Notes: generated from the letters alone by a model not told the origin. Positions 26,201 to 39,702 are shown, counted from the first letter of the stretch. The stretch is 64,000 nt of DNA from Psoroptes ovis (GCA_002943765.1 PQWQ01000022.1:310001-374000); one strand, 5' to 3'. Translations and numbers: made by a program.

Positions 26201-27552
26201 CAAAATATTTATCCAAAAAGAAAACTTTTTACAAAAGAAAATTTTCTTTAAAAGGTGACATATGGGTGTTTTGAGGTTAGAGTTTGAATGAGAAAAACAA
26301 ATTTGAAAATAATGAAAATTTAAATTGAAAAACATTTTCGTTGTATTCGTGACCCAACTACCTGGTCACTTTGCTCCAGAAAAATAAGAGGCAAGTCAAG
26401 TATTGAAGCATAACAATAATAATCACATGAATGTAAATGATTCAAAGGTTCAAAGGTGAAAATCTTTTGTTGCTGTCCACCATTCAACATTTTTTTTTTA
26501 TGTCACCACCGCATGTAAATGTTTATCTTTTGTTGGCCCGACATGTTTACAACAACAAAATACATAATCACCTCTACACAAACGTACAAATACAAATACA
26601 TTAAATACACAAAAAATTGACAATAAATCAAATGCTATTTGATCAAGCCCTTAGGAAAACGATACAAATCCATTTAAAATTGGACCATGGTTTCTCGCTT
26701 TTTGTAGGGTACAAATTGAAAATCTTAGAAAATCATTTAGAAATGAAAATTGCCAGAAAATAATCGGAAAATTGTCATTATTCCTCTATTTCTATTCACA
26801 AACAATGATATAATTGAAAATTTTTCATTTAAAATGAAATGAAAAAAAGCAAAATATATTCTCAATTCACCTTGGATTATTATTTCACCCAAGAAAAATG
26901 AATGATTTGAAATTTTTTACCAGTTTTGCCAACACAAAAACTAATAATATTCATTGAAATTTCTTTGAATTTTAAAAAAATTTCATTTCATTCATGTAAG
27001 GATTTGAAATTGAAAAAATTTCAAATTCCTATCATTGAAATTTCGAATGCATGGAATAAGGACCAAAAAAATTTAAATTTAAATTTAAATTAGAACAGAA
27101 ATTATGAAATTATTACAAACAAAAATCATAATAATAGGTTGTCCGGAAAGTTTTCGCCGACTATATCGTAAGGAATAATGAGAAAATCGGCATGAACTTA
27201 TCGGACAACCTAATAATAATAATTCATATAACGAATATTTTACACATCAATTGTTAAGATTTTTTTCTGGAAAAATTCTTTTCCTCTTCATCAGAAAAAT
27301 AAAATCAAATTAGTGTATGAGATAAGGGAAAATTCCCGCATCAAAAATGAATTTTCTCTTCTCTTGGCAGAAAATGATTCCCTTGAAATGAAATTTTTAA
27401 AAAATCATTTTTCTTATTATTTTTTCAAAAATTTAGGTTGGCATGCAAAATGGCGGCCAAATTCCGCAGCCACTGATCAAATATCACTTCTACTACTGTT
27501 ATATTCAATTCTGATTGCCATAGGTATGAGGAGCATCATCATCACACCATAG
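23259..27552 (+). CDS. Two-Ig-domain cell-surface protein, probably GPI-anchored
   Basis: Exons 23259-23706, 23765-24220 and 27437-27552 join with phase-1 introns (58 bp and 3.2 kb) to 339 residues. The protein starts with a hydrophobic signal peptide (MATIIMLTAILLLWLPASTNA). The first Ig domain has the Cys of LDCDF, the Trp of VVKWF and the Cys of SGKYTCSV; the second has ITCTAFGLYPEPEM and YECRLSIP. An acidic Asp/Asn run lies between them. The last exon encodes a short hydrophobic tail (ISLLLLLYSILIAIG) with almost nothing after it, which suggests a GPI signal or tail anchor. The pattern recalls an arthropod family of V-set plus C-type Ig surface proteins, but I cannot name the orthologue. 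The acceptor at 23223 lies just before the start and leaves the frame open upstream, so the ATG may be internal (see the exon at 11224). The third exon was chosen by phase and hydrophobic tail, so it is less certain than the first two. A consensus-like donor (CAG|GTAAGC) occurs six bases after the stop. Confidence 0.72.
25754..25834. mobile_element. Mariner-type MITE copy 16 (subtype C)
   Basis: TTAGGTTGTCCCATAAGTTC and GAACTTATGGGACAGCCCAA. Subtype C is marked by CCCATAAG in the arms and an A/T interior (GAATGAAAAAAAATTTTTAA). Lies in the second large intron of the Ig gene. Confidence 0.88.
27135..27213 (+). mobile_element. Mariner-type MITE copy 17 (subtype A)
   Basis: TAGGTTGTCCGGAAAGTTTT and GAACTTATCGGACAACCTAA with interior CTATATCGTAAGGAATAATG. 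Flanked on both sides by TAATAAT, lengthening the palindrome. Confidence 0.87.
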
Positions 27553-27869
27553 GATCAGGTAAGCAAAAAAAAATTTGTTTCAAATTATAATTACATTTGA
27601 TATGAAAGATTTTTTCAAACAAAAAAAAATGTCAAAATCAAGATGCTATATTTACTTTGTGGATTTCAGTCAAGTGTAACATTTTCTTCATTATATTCAA
27701 ATGTCAAATGTCACATCTTATGTGAAATTTTTTAATAAGAAAATGATGAATATGAAGACCACTAGATTATTTGATTGATGTCAAATTGAATTTAAAAATG
27801 AATAAATAAATAAATGAAGGGCGAGGTTATTTTTATTGTCATAATAATAATAATTAAAATATCATTTTG

Positions 27870-27957
27870 AAGGTTAACAAAAGAATGATAATTCAATATT
27901 ATCTTATAAGACAATTGTCTTATTAAATGATAATTATTTCAAATTAATGTTAACCTT
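27870..27957. repeat. 88-bp hairpin element with AAGGTTAACA ends
   Basis: AAGGTTAACA and TGTTAACCTT at the ends, AATGATAATT and AATGATAATTATT inside, and TAAGACAATTGTCTTA at the centre form a nested palindrome. Looks like a lone MITE of another type, just past the Ig gene. Confidence 0.55.
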
Positions 27958-30918
27958 TATGATCGATTAGTGTTATTGTTTGATGGCAAAAAACAAAAGA
28001 TTTAGCCTTCAATCTTATCATAAAAGATGTCTATGCTTTAAATTTTGAATTTAAAATGACAATAAACCTTCATTTAGGGCGTTAACAGTTAAATATTAAT
28101 CATCAGAAAAAATAAAAATTAATAACAGAAAAAAAATGATGCGCACGTTTCGCATCAGTTGAATTGAATTTATGTGAATAATAATAATAAACATGACAGA
28201 CAAACATAAAATTTTGCTGGGGTTATTCATTTAGCTTGGTTCATTGATTTTTCAAAAATTTGAATGAATAATTTTTTTTTATTATCTAACAAATTCACAG
28301 AGAGTGAGAGAGGAATAATTTATGGATTTTCGAAATAAGATTTTTAGTGGGTTGCCAGAAATGTATGGCTCAAGCTTAGCCTATGAACAACACCATATTA
28401 AAACCCAGTTATCTCCATGATGATGATGAGTTGCGTAATGCAGACAATTTTGCAAACAGAGTTTTAGAAAATTTAATTCAGTCAAATTAATAAATGTAAA
28501 TATTAACAATCAAACGAAAAAAAACTACTTGAAATCTACAACAAGAATCATTTACTGCTGCTGCTGATCATAATAATGATAACGATACACACACATACAC
28601 AGATAAGCCATTGAAAATTTGTGAAAATTTTTTTAAATTTCAAAGTGTATGTGAGAGGTATGTTAAAGCATACTCATTGTAAAATGTAATTGAGAATTAC
28701 ATTAAGTATGTAATGTGTGTCATTTCACAAAATGGATGAATGAAACATAAAAATTCATATCTTTTCATTTTTTCAATTTGAAAAAAGATCAAAAAATTCA
28801 GATAAAATGTATTGTTTGGAAAAAATATCAAAAAAATGATATTATCGTTCATTTGGCTTGCTTGAATTTTCATCCATAATAAATGAATGGATAGAGGAGT
28901 ATCGGCCTCCGTTTTTTTTTATTCGGGCCTAAATCTCTGGACATTTTTGTCTCAAATGTACACACATCACATGTAAATTAGTAAAATGAAATGAATTGAC
29001 TAACATTGTATTTTTCGAATGCGAAAACGATTCAAACGATCACAAAAAAAAATTTTAACACATACGAATAAATAAATAAATACTAATAACAATAATTGAA
29101 TTCAATTAAAAACGAATCAATCATTCATTCAAATAACATGCGATGCATATTAGAATGAATTCAAAAGAAATCAATTGAATATATATGAATGAATGAATGT
29201 ATAAAGAATTTAAATTGATCAATTGATTGATTGATTTCCAATCGACAATGATAATAATAATAATTATGAATGCTAATAGAAACATCATACATACATCCAA
29301 CAATACATACATATTCGGGGCGTGCAATGACCTTTGACAACACATAACCACACTCAAAAAGATGTATCGCATTAAAAAAAACCTTTCAAAATTTAAGCAT
29401 CTTATCATTATTATTATGACAAGTGTTCAAGTATAAACATGTGTAGGGTAAAAGTTTCATAAATAATATTATTTTTTTCAAAAATAGTCAACATGTCAAA
29501 AAATTTTAACCTCCATTCGGAGGTTTTTTTTTTTGATTTGAATGATTGTTGTACTTGATAATAATATTATTATCACTATTTATTAGGCAGCATTGTTCAT
29601 TCACATTAGTGAATTCACTGACCATTTTACTGACCAACAATTGTTGATATTCTTGTCATCAGTCATCATTCAACAACAATCTGTAATAACATATAATTCA
29701 CATGAACTTATACAACTGACTTTAGATTGTTCAAGCAAGCTTGAATTACAGAGGATGGTCAATTGTACAAATTATATGAACAAGAATATTTTGATCAAGA
29801 ATGATATTTGATATGAAAAATGATGATACTCAAAGCTGTTAATGTAATAACAATTGAAACAAGCAAACATATATCATTAGCACATCATTTGATCATGATA
29901 ATCAATCAATCAACATGGAATTCAACAAGCTCGAATTCAACAGAATTCTTTCGGATAAAAAAAATTGAAGGTTAATCACAGGTATCTACTGAATTCATAC
30001 TTTCAATAATAATAATTTGATAAACGAGAATAAAATTCATGAAAAACCACAGAGACATTCACAATGGACAAAAAATTCATCAAAAAAAAAATTGCAACAA
30101 TTGATTTATGATTGGACAGAAATCTCGAAGCCAAAAATGATTTCGTTTGATAAATGATTTTCTCTACGGAGCAAAACAACTGAATTTCAACCGAATTTGA
30201 AGCTTGAATGCTTCAAATGAAACAGAAAATTCCCAGTAAACATTTTCAACAAAACAATTAAATCAATGTTTCACAAATGTTTCTTGTGTAATTGATACAA
30301 ATTTTTTTTCAGCTGAGTTCTTAAGAACAAGTGCTTCCTAAGAACATTCAAAAGTTATGCAGGTTTTCTGAAGACACACATTTTTCATCAACAAAAGAAA
30401 ATGAAATAAATCCAATGAAAAAATAAATTCATTTCATGACCAATAAATGATTTACATCCACATATGTAATGATTGCACATAGATACAAAGTGCATGATGA
30501 ATAATTTATGTGAAAATTATTTTCATTTCGGTTTTCACTCGCTTGAAAATTTATTGACCGAAAACACCAATGAAAAAAACAGCCATCTCGAAATACCTTG
30601 GCCAAAAATCAATAAATTTTCCAATGATATTACACTATTTCTCTGCGAAAAACGAAAATTTTTATGAACAAAATAAATCAATGGTCAAAGATTATTCATT
30701 ATTGAAATAATGATAAAAATCATTTGTAATAAATTTTCAAATTAAAATTCGAATGTAAATTTTCAAATTATCAAAAAAAAATTAATCAAACAATTCCATT
30801 TTATATTTATTGTTTTTAGTGTATCATCATTCATGAACCATCATTGACTGGCGAATGGCAATAAATAAACAGAAAGCCAATTAATAAAGTACCTGGCGTC
30901 ATAAACGCCTTTGATGTG

Positions 30919-31561
30919 TATATATAGTAATTCATAGCCCAATAAAAATTCATACATCACTGTGGACGCCCAAACAACAAACAAGCATATGGATAATCAT
31001 CACCTTTAAACCAAGAAATTGTCAACAAACCATCCAAGGAATCAATTCGAATTATGTTCCACATGAAGCATTGGATTATTCTAGTCTTTTTCATTGGAAA
31101 TTATGATACATTGGACATCGAAAAATGAAATCATTCATGAAATCAAATTCATCCGAGAAACCATCGTAAACGAATAATTTTCTTCAATTTTTTTCAATTT
31201 AAATTTGTACTTATTTTTGTATTTTGTTTCCACCACCATTGAAACATTCATCGATTGTAAAGAATTTCAAATAATTTTTTGAATTTCCAACCATTTTATT
31301 CTTGATTTCGATACGTTATTTTTGGTTTTTTTTCTTTCGAATTTTTGATTATTTTCTCAAGTTTTAAAAAATTGTAAATAAAATTTTCAATTGAATTAAA
31401 GCATCAAAAAAATTGATCATTGAATCATAAATTGTTGTTCAAAAACAAAGCAAAGAGAAAAATTGTCAAAACATCAATTATTGGCAATTATTGTCTTTGA
31501 TAATATAGCCATTCATTTTACGAAATTCGAAAGTGACAAGTCAAGTGACAACAAATGAAGT
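30919..31561 (+). promoter_or_regulatory. Candidate TATA promoter and 5' exon for the Beat-like gene
   Basis: TATATATAG at 30919, an initiator-like TCACTG at 30957, and a consensus donor (GTAAGT) at 31562 could make a 5' untranslated exon spliced to the acceptor at 33681. A short open frame (31054-31128, MFHMKHWIILVFFIGNYD) inside it looks signal-peptide-like but ends after 24 residues. Each element is weak alone; the spacing TATA to initiator is about 38-40, longer than usual. Confidence 0.25.
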
Positions 31562-33729
31562 GTAAGTAATTGAAATAGTTTGAAAATCACAAAAATCGAA
31601 TGACCAAAAGGTTGACAAATCCGGTTTATGATATGGCAAAAAAAAAGTTGTCAAAAATCAGATAAAAAACCTTATTCGACGAAAACGGACCTTGTTACCC
31701 CCACACACATATGAATCGATCAATCAAATTTCGAATAAATAAAATCATATTTCAAATCGATCGATTATTAATGAATAAATGAACAAAAAGTACAACAATC
31801 AAAGATGGAAATTTGAATCATATATTGTATTTTCAATACATTATTATGGATAGATATACACATAACATCAATTTACACTGATGTTCAGTGACACTTTGAT
31901 AATAATTTATTTTCATTAATGAATATAGTATCATGCACACACATTGTAAAGTGACACTGAAAACAAATCATTTGGAATTTTCATCATCATTTTGGAACAC
32001 AAAAGAAAATCTCAATCAACATTGATACAGTAGTTAAGTAAATAATCCAAGTTATGATATGTTCAATTCAGTTCAGTCACAAAATAATAATAGTAAATAC
32101 AATGTAAGTAGTATTAGTATCATTAGTAATACATTTTGGCCAATTCAAATAAATTAGTAGCAAGATGGATCTTAGCTGCTACTGCTGCTGCTAAGATATT
32201 TGTCCATATTGAAACAAATACAATTTTCATTTCATTTTATTAAGCAAAATTAATAATTGATTCGTATCTGCTGCAACAAAAACAAAGCAAAATACGAATA
32301 TATGATATATATGAAATATGAACACAGAATTATGATTATTATTTACTCAAAGCATTATTGATCATCATCATCATCATAATAATTTGATGCTAAATCAATA
32401 GAAATAATAAATAATACCAGTGAAATAGCAAATGAAATAATAATGCCAAAGCCACAGATACACACAAGAATTTGTGTGCAATGATTGTAACATATAAAAA
32501 TATATGAATCATTATCATATATCACATAACAAATAAGACAAAATTTAGTCTAGCAATGAGAATTATCGAAAACAAACAAATATACACCGAAAATATTTGT
32601 GTGAACATGTTTGGAATGTTAAAGACTGAATTTCTTATTACAAAATGAACAAAGAATCACCAAAGTTTTGTTCGGTAGTGTTTCATTGAAAAGAATTCAA
32701 GAAATTTACAAAATGATTTCTCGACAAGAATACAGCAATTGCAAATATGAAAATCATTTGATATACAAACACAAATTATGTAACATATCTATGAAAATCT
32801 ATGAAAATTTTTGGCCAAAAAACTTTTTGTTCTTCTTTGTGATTATAATCAAATGGCCATCACACATACATTACAATGAAAGTTTCAATGCAAAAATGAA
32901 ACCTTTCATTGAAAACAAATGCATTCATTTTTTCGAAATTGTGTGATTACAATCAGTGATAATGATGAAAATAATTTAAAAATACATAAATTATATGAAT
33001 TTATACGAAATAAACAAATGAAATCAAATTAAATTGAAAAATTTAAATTCAATTTAAGCATTTTTATATCTGTGCATTTGAAATGTTTTTGCTGCTGAAG
33101 CAAATGCACAGAAAATGATAGATTGAATATTATTATATATGGAATATCATTACAAAAAACAGCGAATGAAAATTGCCGTAAAACACTTAAGAAAATTTTT
33201 TATGTAAAAAAACTTGTTCATTTTGAAAAAATGTTTATCAGTAAATAAATATACATGGGGACCATCCATATACACACCATTCACCAATTCACATGTTACA
33301 AAATGATTTAAATGATTCGTAAAACTCATCAAATTTCAAATGCATAGAAAAAACGTAATGGAAAACAATTTAAAAATGTATGATGATTTTAAATGTAAAT
33401 TTACGCACACAAACACACAGCAATAAGAAGATACACTTGGAAGATAAATGGCTTTACAACTTAAACACTTAAATACATCAAAAAATGCATCCAACACACA
33501 CAAAATATATTCACAGAGATTCACATCCTTGATGAAACATATCGTTGTAAATGATTGTTATTATTAATGGCTGACCATGGAATGTATGAATTAATTTTTT
33601 AATTATTTCAAATAATTTTTTTTATGGAATTGTATCTCCATAAGTTTTCGACATTGTAAATTTCTATTGTTTCTTTCACAGAGAAGGAAACTGACGGGAG
33701 AATTTTTGATTTCTCAAATCAAAATATTA

Positions 33730-36641
33730 ATGGAAAAGATGCTAAAACGATCGACCATCAGTATTGTTTACATCGTTTGCATTGTTATTTGGGCAAACAA
33801 TGATTTTTTGGTCAATTCAATACGAATTCAACGCTTTCAACCGCATAATAATAATAATAACAATCGACAACAACAACAAAAATATGTTTCAACCAATAAT
33901 GGAATTGAAAATATTGAAATAATAATTGGAAATATATTGACACTTACATGTTCAATTGAATTCGAAACCAACGATGAACGATTGTATTCATTGAAATGGT
34001 ATAAATATTTTAATGGCAGTTATTATGAATTTTTTAGCTATAGTAAGTAAATGATAAAGAAATTAGATCACAATGTTGAGCATATTTAATGGGGTATTAC
34101 CCAGTAATACAAACCTTTATGTCATTGATTCGATCCATTTTTCGAAATTCATTTCATTCATTACATTCATTCATTTCAAATATTTCAAATATAAAATATT
34201 TTTATTACAATTTTTTTCACAACACATTTTATAAAAATAATTGAAAATGATTGAAATTCAATTTATAAATCAAATAAATTGGATAAATGAATGGATTAAA
34301 TGAGATAATTTAATCAGATTTAATAATCTTTTAATCTTTCGAACACAAAGAGAACAAAGCAACAAAAGAACACAAAGGAATTTTGGCTCGAAAAGAACAA
34401 AAGCGGACCGTTCATAAACTATGTACTCAAATAAGCGGCGCGAAATTTAAATTTTTTTTTTATTTTGAATGATTGATTGATGAAAAATGTTTTGATAATT
34501 GCTGTCAATTTAAATCAATAATATTGTCAGACATTACAAAAAATAATTTATCGATGAAAATGGAATTATAATGCATCAAATCGAAAATATTGGCACAGAT
34601 ATGAATCGTATTTGATGAAATTCAATCAATTGATGTACATGATGACTGCATTTTAAAAACTTCTTGCGGTGATTTTAAAAGTTGATTCAAAGGTTTTCGG
34701 CGACACTAAATATGTCAATTAAATACACATTTCAATGTTCACAAAAATTAAACGAGGTTACATTTGGTTGTTGCGATTTTAACCGACAAATGTATCAGAA
34801 AAATGAAAGGCTTTATATACCGAATCGACTTAAAAAATCGACAAAGTTTTCATACAATAAATGAATGTGAATATTTACATGACAAGTGTGTATGACAACT
34901 AGAGGTAAAAACCTCATCGGTCAAACAAACAAAAAACAAACCAATTTGAATCTGTTCAACGTTCAACAACTTGGCTAAGCACATCAAATTAATTGAATTA
35001 ATTATTGCTTTTAATTAACTTTTCAAAAATTTATTTATTGCCCTTGATAATAGTAGGGAAATGTCTTAATTCTTGTTTATTTCACTAGTTTCTAGCCGTT
35101 ATGACCATGAAAATGTATCGCAATCATCACCCGTAATACATCATCACCGCTATCCTGGTATACATTTAATGAATCTTGAAAATGAAGATGATGATGATCA
35201 AAAAATAGATGGACAAATAATCAGATTACATAATGTAACCAAACATACTGAAGGTCTGTTTCGATGTGAAGTAATTAGTGATCATATATTTCAAATTGTT
35301 CGTAAAGATATTTATGTAACCGTATTGAGTAAGATATTTTCCAAATTAATTATTCAAAAGATTTTTTTAATTGATTCCATCAATTATCACCAATGAATAC
35401 AGTGCCCAGAATACCGGCGCCAAAAATTTTCTTTGATCAAAAACAATTCAAAATTGGCCAGCGAATACAATTGAAATGTCAGCTTTTTGATGAATCAAAC
35501 ATGAATATCGATGAATTATATTTACAATTTATGAATTATGAAATAAAATGGTACATAAATCATCAACAATTGATCAATGATAATGATGACGGCAGTAATC
35601 ATCATAAATTATTGAAAAATTTCACAATTAACAATGAACACTCGTTCATTAATGAAGATGTTATTAACAATAATAATAATTCCAATGAAACAACCAGTAA
35701 AATGTTGATCATTAAAAAAAGTCAATTAAATTTCATTATCGATGCCGATGATAATGATGATGACGATAATGGATATCGAATCGGTGATAATTTAAATCAT
35801 TTCATTATTGTTGGTTGTGGAGCTTCGTATCTGTCATCATCATCGGATACATCATCAATCAATGATTACAATGATGATACAATTGATGATACACATATCA
35901 AATATGATCATCATCATCAATTCAATAATGGAGGTAGGTGCACCAGTATGTCTTGATCAGCCTTTAGGCAATTTTTTGGCGAAAAAATGCTTTCATTATT
36001 TTTGCATTAGCTCATTAATCAATCATATTAAAACATATTAATGATATATTATTCGCTTGCCATTAATTTCGCTTTTAAGGCATTAAATATTGTAAATTCT
36101 TTAATTATTGAATGCTTAATATACTTTTGATTTTCGATTTTCTACAGAGCCAATCATTGAAGGTCTAAAAAATGAATATGATATTGGTGATTTGATAAAC
36201 ATACGCTGTTGGGTACCATTAAGATCATCTAGCGATTATTCAATAGTCAATATTCGTATCGAATGGATAATAAATGATCAATATAAAGTATGTTTGTCGA
36301 TCGATAACGAATCTTAAAGATAATCTTTGAATTAAAAACTTTTTTTTTTTGTTCACTCGAACCAGTATCAATCAATTCGAATGGTCAAAGATCATAAACG
36401 TGGTGGCTTTTGCTCATCGATTTGTTTTCATTTAAATGAAAGCTATTTCAATTCGAACAACAACGACAATAAATTTACAATCAAATGTCGAGCAATATAC
36501 AAAATCAAATCTTTGAGTAATCAAAACAACTCGAATACATCAACAACAACATCGATCAGATGGCCTGAAATATCAGCTACATCGATTGAAATTGCGCTGA
36601 TACCGATTGTCGCCATTGTGGCTATTGTTGTGTTTGGTTGA
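33730..36641 (+). CDS. Beaten-path-like Ig cell-surface protein
   Basis: Exons 33730-34042, 35089-35328, 35403-35933, 36148-36287 and 36366-36641 join cleanly to 499 residues. An N-terminal signal peptide (MLKRSTISIVYIVCIVIW, counting from the second ATG at 33739) is followed by Asn/Gln-rich sequence. Next comes a V-type Ig domain with LTCSIEF, LYSLKWYKYFNGSYYEFF, IIRLHNVTKHTEGLFRCEV and IYVTVL, the pattern of the Beat family of axon-guidance Ig proteins. A second Ig-like region (KIGQRIQLKCQLF, KWYINHQQL, IVGCGAS) contains acidic Asn-rich insertions. A third segment (IGDLINIRCWVPL, IEWIIN, TIKCRAIY) precedes a C-terminal hydrophobic stretch (IEIALIPIVAIVAIVVFG) ending at the stop, as in GPI-anchored proteins. 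The first ATG is 33730. The acceptor at 33681 lies upstream and the frame is open between, so a 5' exon exists, probably untranslated. Beat membership is inferred from domain pattern; the number of Ig folds is uncertain. Confidence 0.75.
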
Positions 36642-37798
36642 ATGATATAAATATGAATATATCAACAATACAACAATTGATTAATTGAATTTACTATTTA
36701 TCTAAAAAAAAAGAAATTTTTCTAGAAATTTTAATTACAATTTGAAATATATGAATAATGTAGTATGAATCAATATGTTTGCAGGGGTAAAATAAGAAAA
36801 TTAAAGCAAATCATCAAAATATGCTAACAAATCGATGTGATTGAATTAAATGCGAAATTTTTGAATCAAAATCTAAGATTTTAGAAAAATAAATGAAAAT
36901 GTGTGGGTCAATAGTGGTTGATATTGTCGAATAGTAGTGTTGTTGCATATGATAATTGAATGAATCTATGTGCAAAAGAAATAAATGAGATTCTTTTCAA
37001 AAAATGAAATAATTATTCGAATGATTATGATGATCAATAATTGAAGAAGAAGGTGCAAATATGCATGCATGAATATCATCGTCTCTGTAAATCAGAAATT
37101 ATCACAACTGTCAATTATTTATATGTGTATTATTATCGATTATATCAATATTTTGTCGATTAAATTCTTCGATATTTGAATCATATATGATATTGTCTAT
37201 TTTGAAAAAGATGATTGATAGTTGAAGATGTTCCAATAAATGATATGAATGTTTCAAGAATATTTTATGATTTGAAATTTTGAATTTTCCATCCATTGAA
37301 GATTCATCGAAATAATATTTTCTCTGTTGTTGTAGCATTATTTATTTATATTAGATGATTTTCATAAATATAGTGAAATAAAGGCACGAAAAACTGAAAT
37401 TATTTAGAAAAATTGATTAAATTCTATAAGTAATTAATTCATAAACAGAATGACTTACTCTAAAATTAATTATTTTGATTATTCTTATTAATAAAAATTA
37501 TTTGATAGATTCTTTATATTATATTTATTGCCAAACATCCCAATTTTATGCTAATTGATTTCTTTATTCTCATTGAATCATAAAGGCGTATTCATGGTGT
37601 AGGCGTTTGTTTAGTCATCGATTATTTGAATGATTTTCAATATGAATTCAAAGATGAAAAGTTCGATTGAAATAGTGTAATAATAATGCAAGGAATATCG
37701 TTTTTTGTTTGAAACTTTGTTGGTTTCAATAGTTTTTTACGTATCAGTTATCATATTTGTTAGATTGCATCAATTTAGAATAGAAGAGCTTTCAATTT
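36642..37798. other. Convergent 3' gap between the Beat-like and PLXDC genes
   Basis: 1.15 kb of AT-rich DNA expected to hold both 3' untranslated regions. No other feature. Confidence 0.7.
36888..36893 (+). terminator. Possible poly(A) signal of the Beat-like gene
   Basis: AATAAA about 250 bases after the stop codon at 36641, in the 1.15 kb convergent gap before the PLXDC stop. Chance occurrence is likely in this base composition. Confidence 0.3.
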
Positions 37799-39702
37799 TT
37801 ACATATGAATCGATGCGGCAGTATAACGTGTATCAGAGGAATTCCAACGCCATGTTGATGGACGCCATCGTATCATGAATAGACCAGATGATGATGTTGG
37901 ATTACGATATGCATATAATACCCACAAACTGACACCTAACAAGAGACTAATTATGAAAAATAAACTAATAATCAATGATGAATGAGCTGTCGATGATGTG
38001 GATGATGATGATGATCGAGCTTTATTCGATGGAGAACCAACACGCTGTTCTTGTGTATTATATTCTAGATTTGTTAAATTGTTTCGCTTATCCGAATGTA
38101 AATCAATATTATCTGATGGTCCATTATTATTCGTTTGTTGATGATCTATTGATGGATATAAAAACAATTATTAATTTGAGTGAAAAACAATATTTCTATA
38201 GCATACCATTGATCGAACTATTATTTCGGAAAGTTGTTGGCGCCATCGCATTATTATTCGTTGCCGACGATTGATTAGTGATCGTCGATGGTATTATTTG
38301 CGGTGGTATCGATGATGCTGGAGCTAAACATTTATCGGTTTCATTGATTGATATTTTATCACAATGATGTGCAACCCAATCTTGTCGTAAACGATCATAA
38401 CCATCTGAACATCGTTTCACTTCATCACACCATGAACATTGGAATGATGTTTTACCAGATAAACATGAATGACAATCTTTGAATTGACTACAAGCTATAA
38501 TATTGAATATTTTTATTAAATTTGATCTAATAATACCTGACATTTGATTAACTTACTTGGGAGTGCTTTCAAAAATATGGCCGTATTATTTCGAATATTC
38601 AATTTAGCTTCATTTTTTCTTAAATCAATTTTGTGGTATTCATATATTGTCTTACGTCTTACAACTATGGATAAATTGAAAATAATGGTTAAGTAATTTA
38701 ATTGTATCATTGAGTAATTACTTACAAATTTGTTGACGATTGAAAAAATATGCATCTGAAATACCAACTTTAACTGGATGTTCTTCTTCATTGATATCAT
38801 CGATCGGTATCGGTATCTTTTTATATACAAATACAATATCACCATTTGAATGAATTGAACATTGGAATGTAAATTCTTTATCACCAGTCAATTCATCACC
38901 TTGTAATTGTACATTTTCCCATTGTACAACGAACACCGATGAATTGAAACCATATAATATCTGTGAATCTGATGAATTTCTTGTATCAAAATTTGCCATT
39001 AATGGTGCAATGTATTGTGTGGCTGCTAACCATGCATGTACATGATCACCCATATATAAAAATCCTCCGGTTGCAACAGTAATTTTAGTCAAATTATGAC
39101 CATAAAATGTAAAATTAAATGGTAATGATATTGCTGCTGCACGACGATGTGAATTCGATAGAACTTCATGTTTAAAATGACTATCACTGAAATCTTTCAA
39201 ATCAATCCACAATGCCATCGCTTCTTTTGGATCTTGTATGAATTCCATTTCAAAATAAGAAAAATTCATTTTAATATTTTCAGCTTGATTGCCAGATTTT
39301 CTACGTTCCATTTCTTCATTATATTCATTAATGGCCCGGTTTTCATCCAACAATTCATCAGTAAAATTACTGCTATTAAAATCAACATTTAATAATGTTT
39401 CATTCGAAGATGAATGATTCGGCAGCAAATCACCATGATGTCCATCATCATTTTCATTATATTTAGCTGATGATGAATCAAATTTGGATGCTTTCAAATC
39501 TGATTTCTTTTCAATCATCGATGCTTTTTTACCATTTTTTGATTTACTTGTTTCAAAATCTATTGGAATATTTAGGTAAAAGTTAATTTGAAATTACTCA
39601 AAGTGAATGCAAAAACATACCTGCATTCTCCAAACAATGGACAAATGTCAAGAAAAGCAGCAAAATCAGCTTGAATTTGCTGAGTTGATTGAAGGTATTC
39701 AT
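37799..39702 (-). CDS. Plexin domain-containing protein (PLXDC/TEM7-like), nidogen-receptor type
   Basis: Exons on the minus strand are 39702-39621, 39559-38726, 38664-38557, 38494-38207 and 38145-37799, giving 552 residues. All four introns are 61-62 bp and phase 1. Order of parts: signal peptide (LILLLFLTFVHC, residues 1 to about 23); acidic and Asn/Ser-rich stretch with N-glycosylation sites; the TEM7 extracellular domain (PFNFTFYGHNLTKITVATGGFL, split here as PFNFTFYGH plus ITVATGGFL, and VKVGISDAYF); RRKTIYEYHKIDL; a PSI cysteine module from about 342 (TCSQFKDCHSCL, CSWCDEVKRCSDGYDRLRQ); a Ser/Thr/Asn linker; a membrane span at about 494-517; and a 35-residue tail with RNPTSSSGLFMIRWRPS, close to the vertebrate PLXDC tail. 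PLXDC1/2 bind extracellular matrix and have been described as PEDF receptors; Drosophila has a single homologue. The gene is type I membrane and convergent to the Ig gene at 33.7 kb. Confidence 0.92.

Larger units (their letters stand above)
24221..27436 (+). other. 3.2-kb intron of the Ig gene
   Basis: Starts GTAAGT at 24221 and ends TTTAG at 27436 by the gene model. Contains two MITEs (25754, 27135) and AT-rich sequence only. Confidence 0.55.
27559..33681. other. Intergenic or 5' intron between the two Ig genes
   Basis: No MITE of the main family here. Contains the 88-bp hairpin at 27870, a terminator-like hairpin at 29508 and the possible promoter at 30919. No coding exon recognised. Confidence 0.6.

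Noticed and set aside
29508..29534. AACCTCC/GGAGGTT hairpin followed by a T run, like a bacterial terminator
   Set aside because: Everything around it is eukaryotic and no gene ends there; T runs are common in this DNA.
34682..34864. Open frame in the first intron of the Beat-like gene
   Set aside because: No splice sites fit the flanking phases and no domain pattern.
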